Source: Rutstroemia sp. NJR-2017a BVV2
Lineage: Eukaryota; Ascomycota; Leotiomycetes; Helotiales; Rutstroemiaceae
Reading direction: 5' to 3'
DNA: 64,000 bases
NCBI GenBank assembly: GCA_002946415.1
Contig: NJPS01000013.1
Location: 496,001 to 560,000 of the forward strand
The notes beneath the pieces are model-generated. The model worked only from the letters and a program-made list of their open reading frames with translations. It was not told the origin of the DNA and made no database searches. A program made the position numbers and the translations under genes. Shown in pieces: positions 33,220-44,844 of this stretch. Position 1 is the first letter of the stretch, and every line of letters begins with the position of its first letter.

Positions 33220-36188
33220 ATGCCTACAATAAACGTCCAGCCAAGCTCTGCGACGGAGCTGCAGCAGATCGCAGATATTATGGCCAAATCAAGGAAGGTT
33301 GTGGTTGTAACGGGTGCTGGAATAAGTACTAACTGTGGTATCCCTGTGAGTCCACCCAACCCTGCAAATAGTCTTTCAACAAGAACTCGATATTAACACC
33401 GCGATAGGACTTTCGATCGGAGAATGGATTGTATTCTATGATTCAAGCTCAATATGATGCCGCACTTCGAGATCCGCCTTGGGAATCATCAACCAACGAT
33501 GTCGATATTGACGATCGACCAAAGAAAAAGCGGCGGGTCACTGATCGTTGGTATTATGAACTTGTTAGAGCAGATGGGTCGAAGGTCGAAGTGGCATCTG
33601 ATGAACCTGTTGAGCAAGTATCAAAGGAGTCTTCACTACAGCCAGAGTCTTCCGCCTCTCGATGTTCTTCTCCACGGCGAAGACGTTCTCGCAGGCATAC
33701 ACCTGTAGAGGAGACTACCCTTGATGATGAGCCAACAGAGTTGGAGTCGGAAGATTCAAGTATTGGGGAAAAGCCTTCACAACAACTTTTGCAGGAATCC
33801 AATGAATACGCTAGTCAGTATTCATCTGAAGGTTCCCAGGTACTCGAGGACAATAATGCACAGGACGACAGTGTGAAAGACGATATGGTTCACAATGAAA
33901 GCGTACCGCACAGTCTACAACCCAAAACCTTTTCTGTCGTCCTTCCTGAAAAGTACTGTAACTGGACCGCAAACAAGCCATCAACAGAGAGACGCTCCAG
34001 TTCACCCAGTCCTCAAGAATCTACATCATCTGATCAAAGCTTACCCGCGAAAGCCAAGTCAGCTCCCTGTTCAAGGTCGAGCTCTCAAGATTTGATCGAC
34101 CAACCTACAATCGAAGACTCCAACCTTGTTCTTAGTGGGAGTAGACCTCCTTCGAGACAATCCACAAACTCACGGTCAGGTGACTCTGTTTCACAAGAAT
34201 CTAAGCCCTTGTCTAGACGGTCGTCCAGAAGAATTGGACCAAAGTCCCGAGAGGATAACATCAAAAGTATGCCTTCAAATATCACCATTGAAAGCGTATC
34301 CTCAGCGGGTAGCTCTACAGTAGGAGGGTCTTCGAGTGATTGCAACTCGAGACGTAATCTTTTGAGCGAAAGTAGTTCTATCACGACCGCCTCCGAATCT
34401 GACGAGCCGGCTTCACAGTCATCAACTACGCGCGCGCTTCCTAATCTGAAAGGCAAAGATCTCTTCGATTCTGTTATATGGTCTGACCCATTCTCTACCT
34501 CGATATTTTATATGTTTATCTCGAGCTTTCGGCGTAAGATCTACGACGAAGTCAAATCGACCACGCATACACACAAATTCATTCGATCCCTCAGGGACAA
34601 TGGCCGACTGGTCCGAAACTACACACAGAACATTGACTGCTTGGAGGAGCGTGAAGGACTCAGTACGGACCTAGAGCTTGGTGCGGGTGACCGTACTCGT
34701 TTTCAGACAAAAGTTCAAAGTCGATCTCTTCCCAATGGGAATGGACGTGACACCTCTGTTGCAAGCGGAGTTGAATGCGTTCTACTACATGGATCTCTGC
34801 GCATGTTACGATGTGGAGTATGTTCGAAGCTTTCCAGCTGGGACGAAGCGGACCGGGAATCTACTACCATGTCTGGGTCTGCGCCTGATTGCCCTGCGTG
34901 TGTATCGAGCTCCCTATCGCGGCAAGACAAAGGTAGAAGAGGACTCGCCGTTGGCAGATTAAGACCAGACATAGTTCTTTATGGAGAAGATCATCCGAAT
35001 GCGAATCTTGTAGGTCCTATTGTTGTCCATGATCTCAAATTGGGACCGGATGTTCTTTTGATTCTCGGGACGAGTTTGAGGGTATTTGGTCTGAAACGGA
35101 TGGTCAGAGAATTTGCACAAGCTGTGCATGCAAAAGGAGGAAGTGTGATATTTGTTAATCAGACCAAGCCTCCAGAAAGTACGTGGGGAGAATTCATTGA
35201 TTATTGGGTGGAATGGGATTGCGACGCCTGGGTGCTTGATCTGAAGACTAGGCGGGGTGATATATGGTTACCACCTGGAAATGGGCAAGAGAGCAAGCCA
35301 GAAAAGACTGCGTCTAGGTATAGACAACCGGGCGATTCGGAAAGCAGGCCAAAGTATCGACCTCAAGCTCTTCGGGACGACAAACTTAACGGCGTACATT
35401 TCACGTTCAGGATCCTTGATTCGCTTGGCAAGGTACAGGATGGTGAGGGGAAGGAATCTTCTCGACCTCAATACTGGCAGAACTTTGATAGGAAGCCTTA
35501 TAGAGCTTCAACTGGACAGATAAAGGATTTTAACCAAAAGTCTCGAGTGTCTCAGGTATCCAGTAGGAACCCGCGCAAATCTCTTCCTCAGCGGCCAAAG
35601 CGAAAGGCTCCCCCTGCCAAAACATCAACCAAGAAAAATCGAGTAAAAATCGAAACCGTTGACGGAACTACATCAGATCCAATACTGCCCGCAGATAAAG
35701 TAACTCTTGCTCTTTGGCAGCACCTGCGCAAGGTCAGCAACTACACTCTCACCCAGAAAACCTTCGAAGACATCAAGAGACAAATGCCGCCACTAAGCGA
35801 GCTATCCGCGAACATACCAGGAAATCTACCTGGATATAAGAGATCATTCGATGAGATTGGATTTATTGGTGGCCTATTCGGGAATGGCTTTCCTACTCTC
35901 AAAGGCCTGGATATAGAAGGGATGGGCCTTGCTAGCTTACCTCCGAGCGGTGCTCCTGAATTGAAAGGGAAGGGCAAAGCGGTGGACAGAAGCGGCACAG
36001 GATGTAGATCTGAGAGTGTCAGCAGTGCGACAGCGCAGAGCGCGCTTGTGGTTAATGTAACGAAACCGGTGCCCAACCATGCTTACGGGACACGAAGCAA
36101 GCGAGGGGCGCCGTCTCATGATACGATTACTTGTACGCCTATCACGGGCGATAAAATGAGCATTGAAGCTGTATGTAATGATAGATGA
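33220..36188 (+). CDS. hst4: Hst3/Hst4-type NAD-dependent histone deacetylase (sirtuin)
   Basis: Sirtuins of the Hst3/Hst4 class remove acetyl from histone H3 K56 and guard genome stability. Exon 1 (33220-33345) encodes residues 1-42. A 62-nt intron (GTGAGT...GATAG) leads to exon 2 (33408-36188), giving 968 residues. The NAD site reads VVVVTGAGISTNCGIP then DFRSENGLYS (residues 27-52). The core then pauses for about 330 Ser-rich residues that carry PKKKRRV, almost the SV40 nuclear signal. It resumes near 385 with DLFDSVIWSDPFSTSIFYMF, YTQNIDCLEEREGL and VLLHGSL with the catalytic His at 503. The zinc Cys pairs are at 511/514 and 537/540, followed by GTSLRVFGLK and FVNQTKPPES. A basic tail (KRKAPPAKTSTKKNRVK) follows. 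The symbol is by class, since Hst3 and Hst4 are not separable here. Confidence 0.91.
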
Positions 36189-36658
36189 GGGGATCTACGT
36201 TGGTGTATACATAGAAATGACGAGCTCTCCCAATATTTGAGTCAAATCACAGAATATTTATCTACTAGTAACATGTTGCTTCACCACCGCATAGAAACAT
36301 GTACTTTTCAGATAGTGTCATAGCTGAGTTCTATGCGTTACGACAACATGTGGTTTATGCCCCTGATTGGTCTGGACTCTTCGTTTTGGTATGGGCCGAT
36401 ATGAAAATTCTCCGAGATCACAAGTAGATGGTCGTACTTATTGATGGTTAGTGCAAGCGAGCTCCTATTGTCTGGGAACATTCGCACACCCTTTGACGAT
36501 TGTATATATCTCCTCTAGTCGGGATTATCTAGCACCAGAGAGCCGACTGGTACCCATGCAAATCTTCAGGGTATGAGTATCTGAGACTAAAAGCTTTGTG
36601 GATGCATTTCAAAAGTACATTTCGGTCTAGCTAGCGGCAAATCCCTGCTAACACATCA
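36189..36658. other. Intergenic stretch, convergent 3' ends
   Basis: This is a short gap between the sirtuin and peptidase 3' ends. I see nothing in it. Confidence 0.5.
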
Positions 36659-37625
36659 CTACACTGACAGAAATGCTTCCAAATGCCTCATGAATTTCTC
36701 TCTTTGGTCAACGTGAACGAAGTGAGCTGCATCATCAATTGTTATCCATTTCACCTTCTCAATATGATCAAAGAACGGCTGCATTGCTACGTCTTGCGCC
36801 TCATCTTCTGATCCATTCATCAAAAGTGTAGGAACTGTGATCTTATTCAAGATCGGAACAGAAGTCCAGTCGCGCAGAGATCCAGTAATGGTTATCTCAC
36901 TCGGTCCATACCTATCTTTAGTGTCAGATGACGATTTTCAACATATACGGAAGATTGAATGGAACTCACATAGTAGCATACGTAGTCGAGTCTTTCGCAA
37001 ACCAGTCTAGTGCTACCTGGACTTCTTTCGCTGGCCATGGACGCGTAAGGCTGACATGTTTCTTGTAGAACACTTCTACAGCAGCTTCGTACTCTGGACT
37101 TTCGTAATCCTTGTCCTTCTCTGCGCGATCCAAGGCTTTCTGAACATCCTCGGGTAATCCCTTTTTCAAAATACTCAAGCATGTTCGCCAAACATCCATG
37201 CTAGCCGGGCTACTCACAATCACAAGACGGCGTAGATTTCCTGCTGAAGCACCCGCTGCCCATTCGGCTGCTAGCATTCCACCCCAAGAATGGCCGAGGA
37301 CATCGATGGGGCGCTCGTTTAGTTTGAGATGTGAAAGGAGATTGTCCAGTTCATTCTTGAACAACTCCACCGTCCAGAAGGCTTCGTCGCCGTTCTTGTC
37401 GGGTAAATGAGAGGACGCACCGTTGCCGATCTGGTCGTAGAAAATCACAGGGCGAGAATGCGACAGGTCAGTCAGTGGAAGTAGGTATTCGTGACACGCT
37501 CCAGGGCCGCCGTGGAGAACGATCAGAGGAGTTGCAGATGTCTTGAGATCACCAAAGACTTTGTACCACGTTTGACAAGGCTCGGATAGGCCGGGAACGT
37601 GAAATTGAACAGTTCCAGTAGTCAT
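36659..37625 (-). CDS. Proline iminopeptidase-like alpha/beta hydrolase
   Basis: This is a peptidase S33 family alpha/beta hydrolase. Members release N-terminal proline or hydrolyse amino-acid amides in the cytosol. Exon 1 is 36970-37625 and exon 2 is 36659-36911. The 58-nt intron (GTGAGT...GATAG) rebuilds TYATMYGPSEITITGSL. The 302-residue length is normal. HGGPG (38-42) forms the oxyanion region, and the nucleophile elbow GHSWGG (111-116) gives Ser113. The likely catalytic Asp is in LMNGSEDEAQD and the His in DDAAHFVHVDQRE near the C-terminus. There is no signal peptide. The exact substrate (Pro-peptide or amino-acid amide) cannot be told, because both activities occur in this branch. Confidence 0.92.
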
Positions 37626-38406
37626 GGTTGGTGAAAGATTCTAGGCGTTGTGCTGGTGTGATGTAGGGAAAGTAGGTAGGTGCAAATTATGATCAATCTT
37701 CAACGCTTGGCTTTTAAAGTGCTTTTAAAGTCAAAACTAATGGTTTTGTCTGACAATGGCATGAAAGCTCTATATATCTAGATAAGGGCCAAACTGGGTG
37801 TGGAGTGATGAGGGGTTATGGCTATGTAAGGTTAACCCTGTCTCGAGCCCTGTATTTGCCGACAGATCTTTGTGCTACCAACATCGTTAAACCCCTACAC
37901 TACCCCGCGCGGCTATCTACGACTTCATAATCAAGAAAAAGCCCGAAAATACGACAGCTGGTGGAATCAATCGAGCAATTCCATTCCATATGCTTCTCGA
38001 GGGTTTAAAATACTCACACCTTCCACATCTGAGTGTGAACATGTGGGATAATATGGTTGCTGCGTGCAAGTTCGAATGTGCCAATCTACTGTCTTTTGGC
38101 CTCGCGAGATACCACCCCCTGTCTTCCATCAAGATCCCTGACATCGCGATATAGTGCAGCGATTGGAAATGAATTGCGGTGATATGTTCCACTTATACCC
38201 AATGGTCCATTAGAAATGAGTTTACTCGAATCAAATAAATCCCGGAAATAATAGATTCGGCCCCCCTTTCGGCACCCCAAATTCGGATACTGCTTATCCA
38301 CAAGTCCAAGTGAGTCATCAGACTCTAACATACCACCAGCCTCATCCCTCTTTCCAAAGCATCCAAAGGAAACATCAGAAGCTTTGCAAGTGCTCAATAT
38401 AACCTC
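37626..38406. other. Divergent promoter region
   Basis: It separates the peptidase gene from the acetyltransferase gene, which is read the other way. A direct repeat, aaagtgcttttaaagt, lies near 37720. No further feature is visible. Confidence 0.45.
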
Positions 38407-39164
38407 ATGGCTCAAAATATTCGCCTCCGCCAAGCGGGTCCGCAAGACATTGACGCGGTTACGGCTTTATTCATCAAATGCATGGACGACGACGAAAACT
38501 GGGACTATAGACTTTCTTATCGCCATGAATACCCCGAGGACCACTGGAAACACCAAAACTCATATGTTGAATTTATGGTCAACGAAGAGAATAATGACTT
38601 TGAGGTTTGGATCCTTGAAGTCGAGACGTCAGAATCAAGTTGGACGGCGGTCGCGTTGTCGATATGGGACGTATCATATGTGAACAAGCGTTTGCATGGG
38701 CCAAGTTATGTGATGAAACAAAGTTAGTTAGTTCCTCGTGGACTTCTGTTTCGTGGATTGGAGCTATGTTGATATCGTGTTGTGTAGTGCTAGTTGATGA
38801 CGGACGCAGGGACGCAAAGCCCATTCGCAATGCAGCATTCATCAAGTGTGCACTTCGGGCACGTCAAAGTAATAGCGAAGCTTTCGGTATTAACCAGTTG
38901 TATCTTCGGATTCTTGGAACTCATCCCGATTATCGTCGTCGTGGGTTCGGTTCGAAGTTGCTGAAGCGAGGAATAGATAGAGCTACTCGCGATGAAGTTG
39001 TATTATCTCTGATGAGTACTCAATCGGGCTATCCTCTATACATCTCATGCGGATTCCAGGAACTCGAAGCAATGCGCATCCAAGCGAAGGACGAAGAGGT
39101 ATTTGTTGTGATGAGAAGAATGGTGTATATACCTGAAAAGGAGACGGTCACGAGTACCAGCTAA
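38407..39164 (+). CDS. GNAT-family N-acetyltransferase
   Basis: This is a GCN5-related acetyltransferase of unknown substrate, of the fungal small-molecule/peptide type. Exon 1 is 38407-38722 and exon 2 is 38788-39164, giving 230 residues. The 65-nt intron uses GTTAGT and ends at TGTGTAG. A second AG six bases later (CTAG at 38793) would also keep frame and drops two residues. The acetyl-CoA motif A is clear: INQLYLRILGTHPDYRRRGFGSKLL, in which RRRGFG supplies the pyrophosphate loop. The C-terminal YPLYISCGFQELEAM is the usual motif B strand. The N-terminus (RLRQAGPQDIDAVTALFIKCM) is the standard first strand and helix. Confidence 0.88.
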
Positions 39165-39352
39165 CAACCGGATGTCTATATTCTTGTTAGCAAGAACATT
39201 CAGGAAGCTGGGCTCTAGTCGGTGCGCGAATAAACCTCAGCTTAGAATCATCTAAATTACAAAGCAATGTAGCTGTGTTTATACACATCTCCATAAGTCT
39301 ATAAACGGTCTATCTTCTATGGACAAAAGCATTAACAATAGTTACCAGGAAT

Positions 39353-40206
39353 CTATTTCTCATTTCCTCCTTGTTTGAAGTCCTCAACTCCAGCGGCGTA
39401 AACATCCTTAACCGTGGTCTTGCCCGCAACGATGTCCCTGACAGTTGATAGAATGGAGGACCAGTCCTCGAAGATGGTGAATGGAACATTTTCTCTCACG
39501 CAGTATGAGACGAGATCTGCAAGGTTGTTAGTATTAAAACTGGTGAATAATGATGGGGGGAGATCCTACCTTGCCCCTTCTTGGCGAACAAAAGATCAGT
39601 TTCCTTCGCAGCAGAAAGATCAGACACACCGTCTCCTGCGTAGAACATCGTAGGTCTTTGGTCTTCTGGGAGGTTGGCATATGGTCTAATTTCCCTAGAT
39701 TTGTCGTGTCCGAAATGGCTCTCGTCGTGGAAAACAATCTTCCATCCACCCTCTTCATTAATACTCTTGTGGCCCTCCCGTACCTCCACATTGTTGCTAA
39801 CAATTTGGATAACCTTAGCCGCATCTTTTCCGACCATATGCTCCAACAACGCCCTGATAATTGGCTCCATTCCGCTGCTTAGAACCACTACCGGCACATT
39901 TTTCTCGTTTGCCCAGTCGATGAACTCCTTGAAATATGGATCCAACTTGATATTCTCGATTAATGTCTGGATGCATTTGTCGTATGGGGTTTTCACGCTG
40001 TCCATCATCTCTTGGAAGGAGTCGCGGAATGATTTGCGATCGTGGAGAACATCCTGATTGCCTTGTTTACGGAGGACTTGGCCGAAACCAAGGTTGTCGG
40101 TGAGGAAATCGTTGGAATCGCGCGTGGTGATTGTGCCGTCAAAATCAGTGAAGAAGATATATTTGGGCGAGTTTTTCATGGCGGGGAGGTTGCTGATTGA
40201 GCCCAT
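39353..40206 (-). CDS. HAD-superfamily phosphatase
   Basis: This is a haloacid-dehalogenase-type phosphatase of the PHOSPHO/MtnX-like subgroup widespread in fungi. Exon 1 is 39570-40206 and exon 2 is 39353-39516. A 53-nt intron (GTAGGA...TTGCAG) joins KKGQ to DLVSYCVRENVPF in frame, and the product is 266 residues. Motif I is FFTDFDGTIT, with nucleophile Asp21 and acid/base Asp23. Motif II is VVVLSSGMEP near 106. Motif IV reads YAGDGVSDLSAAKETDLLFAK. It has the compact cap of this subgroup. The substrate is probably a small phosphomonoester, and the sequence does not say which. Confidence 0.92.
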
Positions 40207-40757
40207 CTTGAATTATTCGTGATCTGAACTTTTAATCTCTACGTCTGCGAGCGGTTAATGAATGTTGATAAACTGGTGCGCCCTGAAGGTCCTTTAAAAT
40301 CGGGGATTTGACGGATGGCGATAGTGAGATGGAAGATAGAAAATACCTTCGGGATGAAACTAATCGAGATTGATGCAGATGAGAAATGGACAAACGATAA
40401 TAAACCCCGGTGAACCAACAAAAGAAAGCGTTCTAAACACGTTCTACTCGAGTATGAATCTGTGGATTTATGCAGGAGTCGTCTAGAATATTTGAACGTT
40501 CAGGGTCTCATCTCCCTCTCAAATGGTGGGGTTGGTGAGTTCTGAATTTATCTCGGCACTAAGCCCCTCTATAAGCGGTGAGGGAATTAAGTCATCATCG
40601 GAAGAATTTGGTCAGAGCTCCACTAAGCTTCAACGACTTCAAGAAACGAAGAGAAACGACATCTCGAGTCAGGAACACGACACGCCGTCCGTCGGTCCGC
40701 ACTTAGGCACAGTTGCTCTTCTCTTTGCCACAGAAGAGAAGGAGAAAGACAATTGCC
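40207..40757. other. Divergent region upstream of HAD gene and she9
   Basis: This is a shared 5' region for two divergent genes. On the plus strand an ATG at 40523 opens a 118-codon frame that runs past the she9 start in another frame, as noted in the findings. Otherwise nothing stands out. Confidence 0.45.
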
Positions 40758-42152
40758 ATGCAACCATTGGCAAGGATCGTCCCTCGATTCGCGCTCGATC
40801 CAGGTTCGGCTTCAGTGTCAAGAACTTTACGAATCTCACATCGGCCAGTTATCAGGCCGTCAATTTGCCTACAATGTAGGGTCCATACCTCCAATCTACG
40901 GTTCTTCGCAGATCAATCGCGGCCGGATGATCAGAAGTCGCCAATTCCTCCAAACGACTCAAGCCCCATCGTTCTACCTCCTTCACAGTCCGAGCTAGAT
41001 CACAAACCAGCCGAAACAAACACCGCCCAGCACAACCACAACCAAAATGGCACCTCTGAAGAAGAACTGCCATCTTCCTATGACTCCCGCCGCCATGAAA
41101 TGACCAAACGGTTCTCCCACCTAATGGACCACCTCCAAGGCAATATCTTCCTCGCTTCCCGAAGAATCAACGACCTAACCGGGTACTCGGGCATCGAAGC
41201 CCTCAAAGACCGGATATCCGCCCTCGAAGCACGGGTTGCTGCAGCCCAGGAAGCCGTGCGATCCTCTCGTCAACAATACAAAACAACCGTCGCAGACCGA
41301 GCCTCAACGCAGCGCGAAGTCACAACTCTCCTAGCGCGCAAAGATACATGGACGCCTAGCGATCTTGAGCGCTTCACGATGCTGTATCGTATGGATCATA
41401 GCAACGAGCAGGCTGTACAAGAAGCGGCGCAAAGGCTAGCGGAGGCGGAGAGAGAGGCGGAGGTTGCGGCGGGGAAACTGTCGAGTAGTATACTGAGTCG
41501 GTATCATGAGGAGCAGATTTGGAGTGACAAGATTAGGCGGATGAGTACATGGGGGACATGGGGATTGATGGGGGTGAACGTGTTGTTATTCTTGGTATTC
41601 CAATTCGGGTTTGAGCCGTGGAGGAGGAGGAGATTAGTTGCAGGATTTGAAGAGAAGGTGAAAGAGGCGCTGGAAAAGGAGAAGGCGCTAGGATTGTTGT
41701 CGGAGAAGCAGGAAGTAGAACACGGCATTCAGGTGTCGCCTACACAAATGTCTCAAACGAATATCGAAACAGGGGAACCAATTCCAGAAACAGAACTAGA
41801 GACCGACCCGGTATCAGCAGCAACCGCCTCCACTATCTCCGACGATATTCATCCTTCAACTACTTCTGAGCGCGAAGATGAACAAGTGGAAGAACCAGAA
41901 GAAGCAGCCGCAATGGAAACAGCCGAACTCCACATCCCCACTCCATCACCTCCCCCCGCCCACACCCCTATCTTCAAACTGCCTTTCGACTACAAAAATA
42001 TAGAAGCATGGAAAGAAGCAGCATTAGATCTCTGGAGCTCGAGACAGGTATCGATACGGAAACAGGATTTGACTGTTATAGCATTGGAGAGCGCGGCTGT
42101 GGGAGCTGCGGTCGTAGGGTTGATTGCTACAAGTTTGATTAGAAGGGCATGA
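40758..42152 (+). CDS. she9: Mitochondrial inner-membrane protein She9
   Basis: She9/Mdm33 is a fungal inner-membrane coiled-coil protein needed for normal mitochondrial shape. This single exon encodes 464 residues from ATG 40758. The N-terminus (MQPLARIVPRFALDPGSASVSRTL) is a basic, hydroxylated presequence. A long coiled coil runs from about 135 to 255, with RRINDLTGYSGIEALKDRI and the typical TPSDLERFTMLYRMDHSNEQ. A first membrane span (WGLMGVNVLLFLVFQFGF) is followed by EPWRRRRLV, the family hallmark. An acidic linker then leads to a final span near the C-terminus (ALESAAVGAAVVGLIATSLI) ending in RRA. Length and order match the family. Confidence 0.9.
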   Translation: MQPLARIVPRFALDPGSASVSRTLRISHRPVIRPSICLQCRVHTSNLRFFADQSRPDDQKSPIPPNDSSPIVLPPSQSELDHKPAETNTAQHNHNQNGTSEEELPSSYDSRRHEMTKRFSHLMDHLQGNIFLASRRINDLTGYSGIEALKDRISALEARVAAAQEAVRSSRQQYKTTVADRASTQREVTTLLARKDTWTPSDLERFTMLYRMDHSNEQAVQEAAQRLAEAEREAEVAAGKLSSSILSRYHEEQIWSDKIRRMSTWGTWGLMGVNVLLFLVFQFGFEPWRRRRLVAGFEEKVKEALEKEKALGLLSEKQEVEHGIQVSPTQMSQTNIETGEPIPETELETDPVSAATASTISDDIHPSTTSEREDEQVEEPEEAAAMETAELHIPTPSPPPAHTPIFKLPFDYKNIEAWKEAALDLWSSRQVSIRKQDLTVIALESAAVGAAVVGLIATSLIRRA

Positions 42153-42861
42153 GATGACATGACCATGAGCGGGCACCAAGTAGAGAGTCGGAAAAGTGTA
42201 TAAGTGCACATTGCATATCATTGCGGGTGGTTTTTTGTATATTATGTAGCTATATACTAATGAAGCGAGCATATCCTATGCAGGTGTCGCGACTAGTGCA
42301 GTCCCATCTGCCTTACAGGAGCTCTTTATTGAATCGTTAACTGCCAGTTTGTAAATTGGATATCTAATGTGTGACTAGATGAAGCTCATCGGTTCCTAAA
42401 CCCCCAAGAAATTGATCTCGGCTATGATGTGTGTCATTCTGCAATTGTCGCAGATACGAGTCTCGCCTAGCCGGCGATTGTTCTCCTGCCCAAGTAGAAT
42501 CTCGATAAGATCGAGCCATCCAGGTTGCTTCTTGAGGATCCATCCCACGCCACGAGGTGATACGATCTAGATCCTTTCATCCAATCCCTCGTTTCACGGC
42601 ACACATGTCGCATTTTCGGCCCCAGTTTCATGCGGATCACTTCTCGCCCCCACAAACTCTCCCCTTCAGATGCCTGAACCAAATCCCGAAGCGCATACCC
42701 ATCCACATATATTACAAATTACACCATTATGATCCAACTCCAGCGTTCATGCAAGCCTGGCCTTCTTCCAGTCATCAATTCATCAACTCACTCTAAATTC
42801 AATGCTGCGCCCTAAAAATAACACAACACACACCCGTCAATCCAACCATCACTTCCTCTCC
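42153..42861. other. Intergenic stretch, convergent 3' ends
   Basis: About 700 bases lie between the she9 and membrane-protein 3' ends. Only short frames are present. I see nothing to annotate. Confidence 0.5.
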
Positions 42862-44273
42862 CTACACCATCCTTGTCTCCGACCCATGCAACTCTCCCCA
42901 TCTCTCTGCATTCAAATTCGACAACTCCGCAGCCCCAGGACTATTCCGATCCGACGGATAAGGCGACAACTCCACCGCGCGCGTCGTACTCCCCGGCAAC
43001 TCTTTCCTCGTCTCTCCTCTCAGCTCAGAAACAGGCAACATATTCGAGTTTGCTGCACTCATATCCGTCGCACTGGCGCTGTTATTATCCTGATACGGTG
43101 GGATGAGCTTTTGTTCAGTGGGACCGGCGTTGACGTTGGCGTATATTCGTGATCGTCTTTTATATATGAAGAATGCACATAGAATGAGAAGAACTAAGCC
43201 GGCTATGACGCCGATGGCGATGCCGGCTGCGGTGGCTGTGTTGACGGCGTTTGAGGAAGATGATGAGGAGGTGGTCGAACTTGAGGCTGCGTTTGTACTA
43301 CTAGAGGTTGTTAATGCCTCGACACTACTCTTTGAGCTTGAAGTGGTCGAGCTGGAGTCCGAAGATGTTGTTGTTGCTGTCGCTGCCGTCCACTCTGGAT
43401 CATCTGTTGCTCGCTCGATAATGACACCATATGCATTGATTTGCTTCATGGTACCAGTAACGGACATGGTAGTGCTGCTTGTGATGATTGCATAGGAAGT
43501 AGTAGACGTGAGTTTAATGGTGTCAAAGAATGCGGAACGCATAGTTAGTACTGTGTCTGAAGGGAGATATGATGTGCAGCCGTAGATTTGGCCGGCTGGT
43601 CGATTTGCGAAACACGTGTAGCCGCTGTGGTGATGATTAGTAGCTGGGAGATGGTGGAGAGATAGACACATACGTGGGACAACATGTAGCGACAGTTTTG
43701 ATGACATCGCTGTTGCTAGCGTCTGGGGTAAGGTATGAGCAGGCGGCATCGTAACCTGCAGGACAAACGCCTGGGGAGTAATGATCTAAAGTTCGACAGA
43801 GTCAGTACGCTGCGTACATTCTGACATACACCCGATGCATAACAGAACCACGGTGAAGATGAATGAAAGGTGTAGACATCGAAAAGCATGACTTCAAGCC
43901 GGTGGCTTTCTTCAACGCACACATTCTCCAACCTACTGAACTATCTGATAGCACTACTACAGTATGTACAGCAGTATCTGACGGCAGGTCCAATCGCCAT
44001 AAAAGAACATCAGGATCTAGCACCACAACGAAAAGAAATTCAATAATTACAGGAGGATTCTCGGTGATAACTAGTAGGCATGCAACTCGTGCTTCCATCC
44101 CCAATCGCACCCTGCGCTAGCCAACCTCCATTCGTATTTGCTGGATTGTTGGCATAGAATATATCAGTGCAATCACTAGCAGATGGTGTATAAGTTGTGG
44201 TAAGTGGACCAACTATAGTTGTTGCCGAGCTGAGTGCTGATGTCGCGCTGGTTGATGTCGCTAAAGTCGACAT
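42862..44273 (-). CDS. Single-pass Ser/Thr-rich surface protein
   Basis: This is a fungal-specific family with a Cys-bearing ectodomain, a Ser/Thr-rich stalk, one membrane span and a short cytosolic tail. It resembles WSC-type wall sensors in layout, but I see no clear WSC domain. Exons are 44072-44273, 43674-43785 and 43624 down to 42862, giving 291 residues. The first intron is long (286 nt, GTTATC...TTTAG). The join is supported because it restores TSCMPTNHYSPGVCPAGY, a family-like motif. The second (49 nt) restores VATCCPTGYTCFANRP. The stalk spans about residues 155-210. The span AGIAIGVIAGLVLLILCAFFI is followed by YKRRSR. No classic signal peptide is seen before the ectodomain, so topology rests on the single span. 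Confidence 0.72.
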
Positions 44274-44844
44274 CCTGTCTGGGTATCGATGGGCGAACGT
44301 TGATTACCACGCAAACTCTTCACTCGTGATTTTGAGTTTTTGATGATAAAAGAAATGAGGCTCCTTTCATCTTTCATCTACAGAGATGATTTTCCCGCCT
44401 GCTGTTTATATTTGGATCACTCAGCCGTGACGGGGCCATTGCCCCGCTGACAGGGTCCACTCTCCGTAAAAGGAAACTTTTCGGAAAGACAAAAGCGTTG
44501 ATTCGCTGGAGTCTAACAAAGGAATAGGACCCTTTCTGCAAATTCGTGGTCAATTCTTGGACACCTTAAAGGACAATCCTTTAGCTGTACCTGTAATTTA
44601 TCTTATACTTTGTAAGAATACTTGGGACACACTGGTGTCAGATTTAAGCCGTACAATCGAATTTCACCAGATCCACAAAAGCCGGTATGGCAGCGGCACA
44701 GCACGGTACGTGTTCGACTAACATAGTGCTAGGCTCTTCACCGCGTCTTCCAACGGCAACGAAAACAGAAGGATGCTTACGGCATATCTTAAATTGAGCC
44801 GCATAGTTAGCAAAAGTGATTCGTACGCTCAATCCCACACTGCC
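44274..44844. other. Intergenic stretch
   Basis: This is the upstream region of the surface-protein gene and the 3' flank of the thiamine pyrophosphokinase gene. No open frame or repeat of note is present. Confidence 0.5.
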
